From Discostella pseudostelligera (lineage: Eukaryota; Bacillariophyta; Thalassiosirophyceae; Thalassiosirales; Thalassiosiraceae), in the NCBI GenBank assembly GCA_036940085.1, contig JALLBK010000116.1, forward strand, positions 1 through 36,546: a stretch of DNA of 36,546 nt, given 5' to 3'. Shown here one piece after another: positions 10,468 to 21,450 of the stretch; position 1 is the stretch's first letter; the number at the start of each line of letters is the position of its first letter. The translations under genes and the position numbers were made by a program. The notes beneath the pieces were generated by a model. The model worked only from the letters and a program-made list of their open reading frames with translations. It had not been told where the DNA came from and did no database searches.

Positions 10468-11751
10468 CTACCCAAACGTACTCTCCATTTGTCGTCCACC
10501 CAATACATGCACATGCAGATGCTGCACTTCCTGTCCACCATCTTTTCCATCATTAATGACTATTCGCGCTCCATCTCCAAATACCAAACTTGTATCCTTG
10601 GCAATCTCCCCAGCCATGACAAGCAATTGGCCCAATATATGGATATGTTCTTCGGACGATTGTCGCAACGAAGTTAATCCATGCCTATCCTTGGGTATGA
10701 GTAGGATATGCGCAGGTGCTAATGGATTGATATCCTTAAATGCTAAAATGTGATCATTTTCACGAACAATCGTCGCGGGGATGGAACCATTGAGTATCAA
10801 GTCGAAGATTGTGGAGGGGGCAGTATCGCGTACTCCGGCACCGCGAATGCTGTCCCATCGATGATTGGTATTTTCCCATGAATTGACCATTGTGTCCATG
10901 ATTTCCTCATAGACTTTGGTGAATGCACTATCGTTGATGCGTAGATGATCAAACCACCTTGTTAGTTTGGGTGGCAACGGTGGTTCTGGATGGTCCAAAT
11001 CACTGTCAAATTTCGGTAGCATGTAGGTGGCAAAGACGGCCGAGGGGAAGAGGGTGGCATCGGCCAGTGATACCTCCTTTCCACATAGATAGGTGGCGTC
11101 TTCTGCAACATCATCAGTAAGGAACGATTCAATAACGTTCCAATTTTTACGATAGGCCTCAATTGCACTCTTCCTATCGGGATAATCTCCCAATGGCAAC
11201 CGGGATGCGGGCTTGTACAAACACCCTTGTATTGTCGTAAGATACATGTCATGCATCCGAGCAATTAAGTTCGATTTAGGATTTTCCGGTTGAAACGATG
11301 GTCCAGTGGTGGCATATTTGGAAAGGAGATATCGTGCAATTGTATCACTCTCGACTAGGCTAGATAATTCACCATGAGATTGCTGCTCAGGTTTCGGGAG
11401 GGTAAGACAGGGCATGAGTCCCAATGGACTTAACTTTTTGTAATCTTCCGATTTGAGCCCACCCAGATGTGCCGGACTGAGAATAGTAACTTGCTCGTTG
11501 GATATTTCCTTTTTGTACAAGATGATACGACATCGGGCACCATTGTTGCTTACGGGCACATCGAAGAGAATGTGATCGGCGTTGGGGAGGATGTTGTCGT
11601 TGTTGGAACTACTGTCAGTTTCGGTCGCCATGGTTAAGTGGGATGGCGATGTCTCAGACTTACTGATTCTATGAGGTAGATGGAATCCAGACACTGAGCC
11701 GAGATTGCCGACGGCGGCTACTGCGGCGATGAGAAGGCCGATGGCTGTCAT
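10468..11751 (-). CDS. Plastid-targeted glutathione S-transferase fused to a HINT/HIT-domain hydrolase
   Basis: A single uninterrupted frame of 427 aa. Residues 1-22 are a signal peptide with predicted cleavage VSG|FHLP; Phe at +1 marks diatom plastid targeting. Residues about 60-145 form a GST N-terminal thioredoxin fold: GARCRIILYKKE, the cis-Pro site PLGLMPCL, and the glutathione-contacting ESDTIARYL. Residues about 160-290 form the helical GST C-domain (LCGKEVSLADATLFPS). Residues about 312-427 form a complete HINT domain: TIFDLILNGSIPATIV, FKDINPLAPAHILLIPK, RIVINDGKDGGQEVQ and the histidine triad HLHVHVLGGRQM. GSTs conjugate glutathione to electrophiles; HINT proteins hydrolyse nucleoside phosphoramidates and acyl-adenylates. 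The two halves are joined by a short WENTNHRWDSIRG linker. No stop, frameshift or intron lies between them, so the fusion is direct. Substrates are unknown. Confidence 0.87.
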   Translation of the reverse strand: MTAIGLLIAAVAAVGNLGSVSGFHLPHRISKSETSPSHLTMATETDSSSNNDNILPNADHILFDVPVSNNGARCRIILYKKEISNEQVTILSPAHLGGLKSEDYKKLSPLGLMPCLTLPKPEQQSHGELSSLVESDTIARYLLSKYATTGPSFQPENPKSNLIARMHDMYLTTIQGCLYKPASRLPLGDYPDRKSAIEAYRKNWNVIESFLTDDVAEDATYLCGKEVSLADATLFPSAVFATYMLPKFDSDLDHPEPPLPPKLTRWFDHLRINDSAFTKVYEEIMDTMVNSWENTNHRWDSIRGAGVRDTAPSTIFDLILNGSIPATIVRENDHILAFKDINPLAPAHILLIPKDRHGLTSLRQSSEEHIHILGQLLVMAGEIAKDTSLVFGDGARIVINDGKDGGQEVQHLHVHVLGGRQMESTFG

Positions 11752-12083
11752 GGTGATGGGTGATTGACTGTCGGTGGTGATGATGTTGTTGTGGTGATGG
11801 AGTAGAGATGAAGGAGGCGAGGAGATGAGGATATTGTACTTGTTCCTTCGTAGATCGGTAAGATATCTGTGACGTCAGCGTCAGCGCAATCTTTTGTGTC
11901 GACAGTGTCGACTGCACAACATCAACCACCGCACCGACCGACTATTGACACAAAATAGCACAATATGTAAAATGACACATCAACCATGACCGCCATCGCT
12001 GCATCGGTATAGCATCGCCTATCATCCTCACCTTACTCCGTCATCCGCGAGCATCAATCACCGACCCTCATTACTACAGCACT
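11752..12083. promoter_or_regulatory. Divergent promoter of two plastid-protein genes
   Basis: These 332 bases separate the start codons of the GST-HINT gene (-) and the plastid membrane protein (+), both with plastid-type presequences. The stretch contains a TGACGTCA palindrome and an adjacent GCGTCA (11870-11883), listed separately. No RNA gene is seen. Confidence 0.4.
11870..11883. promoter_or_regulatory. TGACGTCA palindrome plus GCGTCA half-site (CRE/bZIP-type)
   Basis: TGACGTCA at 11870-11877 is followed directly by GCGTCA at 11878-11883. TGACGT, ACGTCA and TGACGC are the published core motifs of the CO2/cAMP-responsive elements upstream of the Phaeodactylum carbonic anhydrase gene ca1; this stretch contains all three cores (the last on the minus strand). 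It lies 119 bases from the GST-HINT start and 201 bases from the membrane-protein start. Function here is inference. Confidence 0.4.
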
Positions 12084-13414
12084 ATGCTGCAGCATCCCAA
12101 ATTGTTCATTGCCATAGTTGGCGTCATGGTGGTGTCCGCATCGTATGTCGATGCATTCTCTCCTTCTCTGACATCGTCAGCAGCTCCACCGCTACCGCTC
12201 CATTACTTGCGCGTGCCGAAAACAACGACAACAACGGCGGCATCTTTGACATCACACTTTCGAAAAAGAAGCAGCAATATGATATTGCATTCTTCTCGAG
12301 TGATATTTGCGGAAATACTAGACAATAAATCTGATCAAGATTCGTCTTCTACCGTAGCAGTGTTTGATCCGTTCCTTTGCAGCCATGTTGGATGGAATGC
12401 GTATGATTCCAAGACTGGTGACATTATTGGTGAAAAAGACTGCTCTCCAACAACTACATTATCATCATCTCTCACAAGAACCACACCCATCCTAGCCCTC
12501 TCCACCACACTACTCATCAATCCCCAACCGGCGTTCGCAAATGGTGCCACCAACAAACTAATCTCCCAGGGTGATTTCAATCCCGACTCCTTCCGTCCCA
12601 TCTGTTCCAACTCGGATGCATTCTATCGTCTACTCCAATCCTCAACGCGGTCCATTGTCGGCGATGACAACTTTGTAGAATATGGACCACTCATCGCGGG
12701 TGGATTACTACGTATACGTCTTGAGTTATGTGTAGTAGAAAGTTTTTTCAATGAAGCCGTTGGCCCATTTATACAACAGAATGGATTGAATTGGATATTA
12801 CCTCTGCATGAAAGTGTGGAGACGTTTTTGGCTGGGACAATATTTGCCTTGGCCACAACGTTTATATTGGTTAGTTCTACCAAGGTTATTCAGATATTGG
12901 CATTTTATGGTGATTTACTTATTGGGGGACCGTGTCGATTGCTTGGTGGGTTCTTCTTTGATAGGGCAAGAGGAGAGCCGGTGACGTTGGATGTGTCGTT
13001 CTTTGGATTTTTCAAGACGAGATTGGTAGGACCGCCGATCGATTTTGAGGAGGAGAAGAAGATGAAGCGTATGAATGGTGGTGAGGAGGGGAAGGGACAA
13101 TTGTTGGATTTGGAGAAGGTGAAACCGATGGATGTTCCACTTTTGGCTTTGAGTGGATCGGTGAAGGTTGTTGGAGAGGCATCCAAGGTAAGTGCTGGAG
13201 TGGATGTGCTTCGATGTATCCAATATTAGTTGTCCCCTCGCCATTTGACAAGCTTATCTTTTTGCCTGTCGAATTGACTTCAAACATGAACAAGATATTT
13301 CGAGAATTCATCGAAGCGCTTGACTTGTTTGTTGGACGATATCTCGTCCTGATTGCATCTGGATACATCATTGTGAAAGTCTTGCATTTCAAAGTGTTTC
13401 CCGATTTTCCATAA
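12084..13414 (+). CDS. Plastid-targeted membrane protein of unknown function; 3' exon structure uncertain
   Basis: Exon 1 is 12084-13187 (368 codons). A likely second exon is 13253-13414 (acceptor GACAAG), giving 421 aa ending HFKVFPDFP. Residues 1-24 are a signal peptide cut before Phe (VDA|FSPS), as in diatom plastid import. A second hydrophobic segment ends PQPAFA|NG near residue 153, like a thylakoid-transfer peptide with an AxA processing site. The mature part has a conserved-looking core (EYGPLIAGGLLRIRLELCVV, LNWILPLHESVETFLAG), a span near 247-275 and SRLLGG-like FGGPCRLLGGFFF. I do not recognise a named family. The acceptor at 13253 is weak. The same frame resumes with protein-like sequence after the stop at 13414, so another splice form may lead into 13485 onward. 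Confidence 0.6.
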
Positions 13415-14157
13415 TGACCATGATATGCATGCGCAACAATTTACAACATGACCTCTCGTTGGGATGTATTTGTTTTCTTTGGACCAGAGGTGAGAGCATA
13501 TTTGGAGGCCGATTCGGTGGAGGAGTCAATGAGAATTTCATGGACCTACCGACGTTCTTTCGTATGGTATCTGGTGACATCAACGGTGATGTATTATGTC
13601 GAGAGGATCCGTATTCATCGTAATAACATCGAAGAGCTCTATTATCAAATATTATTGATCCGGTTTTGTTCCAGAGGATGTATTGTCCATTGCATCAATC
13701 TCTTCCGTCTTTCATCAGTCTCGTCGCCACTCTTGTTCTTCGTACCATACGCGGCGGCCGGCCAGAGACACCACTTGCCAATTGCAGAAGATTGGCGACT
13801 TTTTCAACGTCACCACTGTACCTATTATCGCCAAACTCTGGACTCGAGACTTTGAGCCTCGAAGGATGGAAGGGTGCACCTGCCTGATTGATCACGAAGG
13901 AATCTACAAATCGACATGGATCTTCTTAAAATGGCGCGACAGTTGGCATTGGCATTGGCATTGTTTGGATTTTTGTGCACAAGATGACGAGGCAGGACGA
14001 GGAGGGAGTGGAAGTGCATTTCCAACGCCGTCAATAGCAATAGGTGCAACATAATCATTACTTCTTCTTCATATCGAATCCAGTACTAGCAACACTCTCG
14101 CGAGCTTCGTTTGCACCCACCACCGCTGCCGCTACCGCCGCCGTACCACTCATCATC
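13415..14157 (+). other. Unresolved stretch with protein-like sequence; possible further exons
   Basis: Frame 13448-13855 contains credible protein sequence (VRAYLEADSVEESMRI, YVERIRIHRNNIEELYYQIL). It lies in the same frame as the preceding gene but beyond its stop. A pyrimidine-rich acceptor candidate (TTTGTTTTCTTTGGACCAGAG) ends near 13484. A possible 55-base intron (13620-13674, GTAATA..TTCCAG) would join this frame to the one reading DVLSIASISSVF. Farther on, 13917-13978 encodes a leader-like MDLLKMARQLALALALFGF ending at a stop. These may be extra exons of the plastid membrane protein, a separate small gene or a decayed gene; I cannot choose. Confidence 0.3.
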
Positions 14158-17100
14158 ATGGAGCCCAACAATTACCAACGGTATTCCTCCCCCACCTCTC
14201 GCGGTGCTGGTGGTGGCGGCGGTGCAGGTCCCAACATTGCCAACAACATCAATACCAAGTCCTACTCCAATCATCCCATCTCCCCACCTCACAGCACCAC
14301 CGACCTCCATCGCGCCTGCTCCTCCCCCTCGTCATCCCTATCCAAACTGCGTGCTACTCTCTTGGCATTGGGTAAAAACAGTGCTTCGGTCAAAGATGAA
14401 CATAATAATTTGCCATTGCATCTCTTGGGGCGGAATGAGTTATTGATACATTTATTCTTGAATCAAGCACGGTACGATACTACTTTTTGGGAGGTGGAGG
14501 AGGATATTCACTATCATCATGGTGGTGGTGCAATAGGAGGAGTGGGAGGAGCAATTGGCATCATGGGTGGATCCGGCGCCTTCCGCTCACCACGTACCGA
14601 ATTAGATTCATTCGTTATGGAATTAGTCCGTGCCTATCCTAGAGCGATTATCATGCCCGATGCGAATGGGCGTATACCGTTGGTGGATGCCATTTATGAT
14701 TGGATTGAATTTGCTTGTAGAGATTATAATCCAGAGTTGGCAGGGGATGTTGGTGGTATAGGTGTCAATGTTGCTGGAGTTGGTGGACGTGGTGGTGGAA
14801 TGGGTGGACGGAATAATGAAGGCGGCAGTGGAATCGGCAAGTTTGATTTTGCTGATCGTCCTAGTAGTTTGGGAATGGGATCTGCACGTGGTGGTGGTGG
14901 AGGAGGAAATAACAACAATACCTTGGGAATTGAAAAGTTCGAGGGCATGTCCCAATTAATGGGACAGGGAGAGAATGATGGAGAACAACGTCCTGGTGAA
15001 AATAGCACCAATCGTACTGGCCGGCGATCTATTATCGATAACATTTCCTTGCCCAATGCCTTTCGGAGTGCCTATTCGGCATCGGGGAAGGTGATGGAGG
15101 ATGGACAACATGCGACATCTCGTGCCAATTATCGAAGTGCTGCAGAGAACAATAACGGCAACGATCTGAATGACGATCCCGCGGCGAGACAGCAGGCGGA
15201 GTTCCGGAATGTGTGGAGTGCCACGGCACCTCGACCGGATGGACCGTCTGATGAGGGACGAGGGAGAGGTGGAGGGAGTACAGTTTCTGGTGGCGTCCGA
15301 GGAGGAGGAAATGTAGCAGCACCAAGTCTTGGCGAAGATGGAGATGGTGGAGCCATTGATGATATCTTTCCTCTCAACCTATCCATGCCACCCATTGCTG
15401 AATGGAGTTTACGAATGATAAGCCTTATATTAGATGGGATCGAATCGTACGATGGTCCGATCGGTGCTGCCGATGATGGTGAAGCGTTTGGTAGTTGGCG
15501 AGAAAGACGAAATGGCATTGGTGGTGGTGAACAAGAGAATGATGCAGGACTTACCACCGGAGATTCATCTTGGATTGGTAATTCGCTAGTATCCTCCATC
15601 GCGACCATCCCCTCCTTCATGAAGACGCTCTTGCTACTCAGCGATAATGATCCAGTGAAATCACGAGTGTTCAACTTGAGCATCGTTAGACGCGTTATTA
15701 GTTCCAAGTACACCATTGGAAATTGGTTAGTCTACATGCTCGAGGCAGTTGATCCAATCGTCGCACGACGGGGCGTCGATTACCTCGAAATATTATCGGA
15801 AGACGAGGATGAGAATACATTGATCCCTAGTACGAAGCGCGTGAGGTTTGCTGGAACACAATTAACTCCCATGGCACGGGCCGCGCTCTACTACAAAGTG
15901 TCGAAGTTGGATTACTTCCTGCCGGCAATTTTGGCGTTGGAGGATACATCAGAGGTGGACCGTGCGGCGAAGACGAAGTTACTTCGACACATACTGGATA
16001 AGGAGCTGGGATCACGTGCTACATTGACGATGTGTTTCTTCGACTTATTCTTCCTGATATTGCTGATGGTGACATTCCAAATGTCAGTGTACCATGTCGT
16101 TGACGGCAACGGACCAGATCTATTGTATACCACGACGTTCTTTCTATCAATGATCGGTGTTCTGTACGCCATATTGCGCAAGTTTGGACAAATGTCCTCA
16201 ATGATCAAGATTTCACGACAGGCATTTGTGGAGAATAACTTTCGTTGGGTGGATACCATCGATTGGCTTGCCATACTTCTAGTTTTCGGTGGTATTGTGT
16301 GGATGGCAGTGGGAATATCGACGAATTATGAGCTAGTTCCTGTGACAGATTACATGAGGAGTTATCTCGCAGCGGCAGTTTGTGGCGTTTGGCTCAAACT
16401 TATCTCATGGCTGAGCGTGATCAATTGGCAGGTCATTAACTTGGTCAACTTACTCTATGAGGTGAGTACTGCTGAACTGTATCTTTAGCAATGATGACTA
16501 TATTCATATCTTGCAGTGAGTTTGTGGGATCTTCAATTCTGACACTTCATCATGATCCATTTTTTGTGTTTTGAAGATCGTTCGAGGTATTCGATGGATT
16601 CTTTTGTTTCTGCTGATAGCAATTGTTACTAGCTCGAACATGTTCTACATAATGCTCTCGGGTGAAAATTGCGATGATAATGGATTCTGCGAGAAGGATA
16701 ATGCCTACCTCCAAGTCTGGGCAATCCTCCTGGGACAGTTCAACGTTGCTGAGTATTCAACGACGTTTTCTGTTATTGCATTTGTGGCATTCACCTTCGT
16801 AACGTTCGTCATCTTGGGATACGCATTGATTGCCACGTCGATCGACCTCTACAATAAGGCTGTGACATTTCGTTCCGAAAACAGCGCCTATGGCAACCGT
16901 TCACGACTTGTATATATTGCCGAGCTTCGTGCATTTCGCCGACTGTTCGACCAACGTTGGACGGTGATGCAGTATTGTGCGGCATTGCTTTTCTTGACAA
17001 GCTCCGTCGTTATATTCCTATTTGCGGCGACAGAAATCCGCGAGTTGTTGGGTCAATATTATAGCGGAGGAGTAATGGGAGGCGCATTGGCCCTGCTGCT

Positions 17101-17569
17101 GCTGTTTTTGTTTGTATCAATCACAGCCTTCGTGTCGCATATGACTTACTATAGCTTTGTTGAAGAGAGTGGTGCAACAGGTTGCGCAAGTGCTATTTGC
17201 CGAGTCCTAGCCGCAAATCCGCTGGTGCGATTATTCTCAAATCCTATCGAGCACTTAATGCGTTTCATTGTGGATATTGATGGAATCCATCTGGACGGTA
17301 CACCCTCGACTGCGAAGTACACTGATAGCTGGCAAGGAAGCGCTACCCATGTTCGCTGCCACATAAAGCGCATGCTCATGCAATCAGAGGCTCATCTTGC
17401 ATCGAAGCTAAAACACGAATTAATTGTAATGGAGATGCGCCACAAAAAGGCTAATGAGGGATCTCGTTCTGATGTACTCATGGAAATCCGTGCATCTGAA
17501 GAAAGAATGGGACGTATGATAAGTGATTTCCAGGGTTGGATGGAGCGCCGAACGACCAAAGAGGAGTGA
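14158..17569 (+). CDS. TRP-like cation channel with ankyrin-like N-terminus, two exons
   Basis: Exons 14158-16461 and 16577-17569, intron GTGAGT..TTGAAG (115 bases, phase 0), 1098 aa from the ATG at 14158; an in-frame ATG at 14044 would add 38 residues. The N-terminal half has ankyrin-like segments (DEHNNLPLHLLGRNELLIHL; PDANGRIPLVDAIYDW) broken by long Gly/Asn-rich insertions. From residue about 622 come S1-S4 (TMCFFDLFFLILLMVTFQ; LLYTTTFFLSMIGVLYAI; IDWLAILLVFGGIVWMAVG; AAAVCGVWLKLISWLSVI), S5 starting at the splice junction (IRWILLFLLIAIVTSS), a pore-like loop with NAYLQVWAILLGQFN, and S6 (TFVTFVILGYALIATSIDLY). This order fits TRP/polycystin-type channels. Two further hydrophobic segments follow (CAALLFLTSSVVIFLFA; GGALALLLLFLFVSITAFV), which is unusual, then a helical C-terminus. 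The ion carried and the gating stimulus cannot be read. Confidence 0.62.
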
Positions 17570-17866
17570 AAAAGATAAATGTAGGATTGTGTCTAGAGTA
17601 CGATATCAAGTTGTCTTAATTCCAATGGATTCCATGTTGCATGTTTGGACGATAACAGTATTTTGATGCCGCACTCTCTATCGCGTTAGCTGGGGGACAA
17701 ACAAAGCATCGACAAGTTATTTTGATATCGTCTTCCTAAACTTAAGTACTTATTTACAAACTCTTCCGAAGAAGATGATGGGGAACAAATTGAAGCAAAT
17801 CATCCAACGACTTACATCGCCGCCCCAGTCATCACATAAAACACCCCATACGCACACACCCTCTCT

Positions 17867-20800
17867 TTACTCCAAATGAACAATCCCCATGCTATCCGAT
17901 GGCATGATAAGAGTGAACAGTTGGTACTCTGATGAAGATAGTATGCTCATCCACAGTTCTCCCATATTTTTACTTCCGCCTGCAGGAAGTAGTCGCCGCC
18001 GTTGTTGCTTCTGAATAGTTTCTTTCTTCTTGTTATCACCTAGGTTAGCCCCTCCATTATTTACCCCTGCTCCTTCTGTGGTAGTACCACCAACACTACC
18101 ACCTGCATCAACCCACCACGGCCTCGAACCCGTTGACCAATGATTCACAGCCCTACTCCACAAATCGTGGACACTAATCACAAACTCAAACGATCGCTCA
18201 TCCGAACTCGCACCCCATTGCGCCGCTTCTCCGTACACGTCGCATCGAAATAATCTCGACTCCTCCTCACGCAGGGAGTGTACGAGTACGGATGAATCTA
18301 TGAGTGGTTCAAGTCCTCCGCCTAACATTTCTCCACGCAATGCCATGCGAATCATGTTGTATGCATTGGATTGGATTCCATCATTCGCCGGCGGCCGAGT
18401 GTACGTGGTGCTACACGATGAACCGCGTTGGGCGGGATCACAAGTATTGCGCTTTGATGATATGAGTAATGCGGTGCTACTACCATCGCTGCCGCCACCT
18501 GATCTATTTCGGATTGATTGCGGTGGTACCGGACCATCCTCCATCCTCTTAAGAAGATTGGGCAAATTATTCACCAGTACAGTGGGGGCTGCGTAGACAG
18601 CGAATCGGACGGACGAGCCAAAGAATCGACCTGGAGATATCTTTGGTAAATATTCAAGTGAAAACGTGCCTCCAAAGGCATGGAACCATGACGATGACGA
18701 TGATGTGGATACGGGCAATACCGTCCAGAATCCATGACGTAACAATGGTGGCAACGACGATCCACTGCCAATTCCACTTCCATTCTCTTCTTTATCTAAA
18801 TATTCCTCTCCTTCCGACTTCAACATCTCCACCAGGGGACTCTTATCGGATACAAACGCAATATTACACCGTGCCTGAGTGCGTTCTCCTATATCCTCGG
18901 GTAGACCCGCGCCCACAAACGGTAACGAATCGGCAGCTAAAGCCGCGGTGGCACTTGGAATTTGTTCCGTGCTCTCGTCAAGCAAAACCGTGTACAACAC
19001 TGCATCACAGCCGGTAGTTACCCTCGTTGACAAGATTGCAATATCATCCCAAGCAGACGGGGTGCACCATTCGACACGGCGACATTCCGATGCGCAGGGA
19101 AAGACGAGTGTGCCACGGAGACATTCCCGATCCAAGGGTGAGCATTCTCCTTCGACATCTTCCTGAACAATGTTGTTTCCACCCTCCTCTTCGTCGTTTT
19201 CACTACCACCACTTGAGATAGACGTCCTACGACGGGACGTGGCCAACGATTTCCCAATCTTACTCTCAATACTCCGTGCTTCAAACGATTCCTCAAAGTT
19301 AGGATCACGTCCATAGGGATATGTCCGATCACGATGCCACGTTAATGTTTGTGCTAATCCCTCCTCTAAGGAAACTTGTGCCTTGAAACCCAATAATGAT
19401 TCGGAACGGGCGGTGGAGGCAATGGATTTTGTTGGTAGACGTTGACCATTAGTCGGAGGAGCGCCCTTACTCTGTTGTGCGGTTGGGGAGGATTGCTTCC
19501 CACCACTCTGGAAATGTTTCCCCATCTCCTCCTTCACCTGTTTGCGCGTATATCCCTTCCCGGATCCGACATTGAATACCACCGGTGGTGGATTATTATC
19601 CGCAGTGTGTGGACGGTATTGCATCGCACTCAATATAGCATCAATGGCATCATCAATGTAGATGTAATCATTAATATCCTCGTCGAATGCCGAATCGTCG
19701 AAGATGGTGGTGGTAGAACCACCTGCGCCTCCACTGCCGACACCACTTTTACCATTACTGTCATTTATAGCCCAAATCTGTTCGGCTAAATCAAACACTT
19801 CCGTACCAGGTGCATCCCACGGACCGTAGACTTGAAAAAATCGCAATCCTACACTGTATATACCATGGGTAGAATGGTATGCCGAGGCTAATATCTCATC
19901 AATCAATTTAGCAGTCCCATGCAACGATGAGGGTGTAGTGATGGGTTTGTCCTCCTGAAAGGGTGGTGGATTCGGCTGTTGGGGTGGTGGCATCTCTTGT
20001 CCTTGACCCTGTTGTTGTTGTCCAGCACCCTGCACCCCTTGTTGTTGCGCCTGTGGTGACTTCTTCGATGATGCATGTGCCGACGAGATGCGATCGTAGA
20101 CTTCATGAGAGGACGCATAGACGAAATGAGGCAATTGTACCTTTTTCCTGTTGGTGGTAGTTCCATCTGCATTACCACTGTTGTTGCTGCCATTGGTGAT
20201 GTTGGCCCGTTCAATCATAAGTCGGAATTCTTCGAGTATCCCCTCCATGCATCCCGTCTTGATGGAATCCTTATTTCGTGGAATCACTTGATTTTGGGCA
20301 TGAAGTGGGACATCTAAGGATACGTAAAACAACGGAATGAGTTGCACAACAATGCCGTGAGACAAGTGATTATGCACATCCCCACCAATGAGCAGATAGT
20401 AAATACACACTTCAAACACCAATTCCCTACGCAAATAAAACAAACAGCAACCAAAAATCTCTCTCTATCTCTATCTATCTCACCTGCCAAATGGACCACA
20501 TGGGTAATATCCGGATGACTTTGGAATATCCCCTCCAACAATGGCAATTCCCCCACATCGAAAAATTCCGGTATGGATGGTCGCATGTCAGCGCGATAGA
20601 ATCGAATGGATTCCTCGGGACGAGTTCGCCTTCTCCTCTTGCTGCTGGTTGCACCCACATCACCCCCCGCAGCAGCATTGTCAATCTCCTCACCAAAATC
20701 ATCACTATCAGGAGCCGTTGGGGAAGTCATTTCATGCAACACCCGAAACGCCCTCTGTCTCTTAATTTCAAACATGCTCACATCCTCTTCACTCATGACT

Positions 20801-21450
20801 TCATAGATGGCGCCTCCGCCGAAGACTAAACTGTAATCTTCCCCATTGTTATTGCTATCATCTTTAGGAGGAGGGGGGACATAGCTTGATTCATTCTCAC
20901 TGTCAATGCCGAGATTGTCGACCAATAGTAATTTGTGAACTTTGTAGGTTCGTAGCAGTGCCAGGGCGAGTTCAGAACCGAGAAAGCCTGCCGCGCCGGT
21001 GATGAGCACTACGGAATTGGAGGTTAATGCTGGATTGGAATTATTATTGCCACTCGCTGCATATTCATATGTTGATGATGCTGCTGAATTGAAAGTGGCG
21101 GAGGCAGAAGAGCCAGCATTGTTGCCATTGCTGTTAGTAGATTGGGAAGAAGAAGATGATTGAGCTTCCGCTGCGGTATTGTCAAGGTTGTTGTTGTTGG
21201 CATTGCTGGATGTAGTGTCATCGTCGACATTGGCCCCAACGTCGGCTGCAGATGCGGCGGCGGCGGCAACTCCCATTATGGGCGTAGTCGTCGTTGGCGA
21301 ACAATCATTCGGTGGTGAAAATAATTGTAGTAGCAATATCACTGCCATTATCATCCAGAGACAGTATCCATGGTGAAATTGATTATTTGTGGGATGCGCA
21401 GGCCGCCTCCGCCGCTGCCGCCATCTTGTATCGGCTGTTGAATAATTCAT
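17867..21450 (-). CDS. Golgi-type NAD-dependent nucleotide-sugar epimerase-like protein, catalytic Tyr replaced, large C-terminal domain
   Basis: Exon 1 is 21450-20484 and exon 2 is 20313-17867; intron 170 bases, GTGAGA..CTTAG, phase 1, 1137 aa. Basic N-terminus, then a signal-anchor span near 30-46 ([15 protein letters not shown]), giving type II topology as in plant Golgi UDP-glucuronate 4-epimerases. Residues about 148-520 are an extended [24 protein letters not shown] at the splice junction, [46 protein letters not shown]. The YxxxK site reads SLHGTAK, so Tyr is His454 (codon 19919-19921) while Lys458 is kept. After the SDR come about 600 residues I do not recognise, with several Cys, an [12 protein letters not shown] motif, [20 protein letters not shown] and WSTGSRPWW. 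Its rarity in my memory suggests a lineage-specific fusion. It may be an epimerase with altered chemistry or a pseudo-enzyme. Confidence 0.72.
20461..20482. repeat. CTAT-rich microsatellite at an intron donor
   Basis: A short imperfect CTCTATCTCTATCTATCT tract lies inside the epimerase intron and abuts its 5' splice site (minus-strand GTGAGATAGATAG). Length change here would not alter the protein but could affect the donor context. Confidence 0.6.

Noticed and set aside
15129..15716. 195-codon minus-strand ORF
   Set aside because: It is the antisense of the TRP-like channel exon; Ser/Pro-rich content reflects the Gly-rich sense strand.
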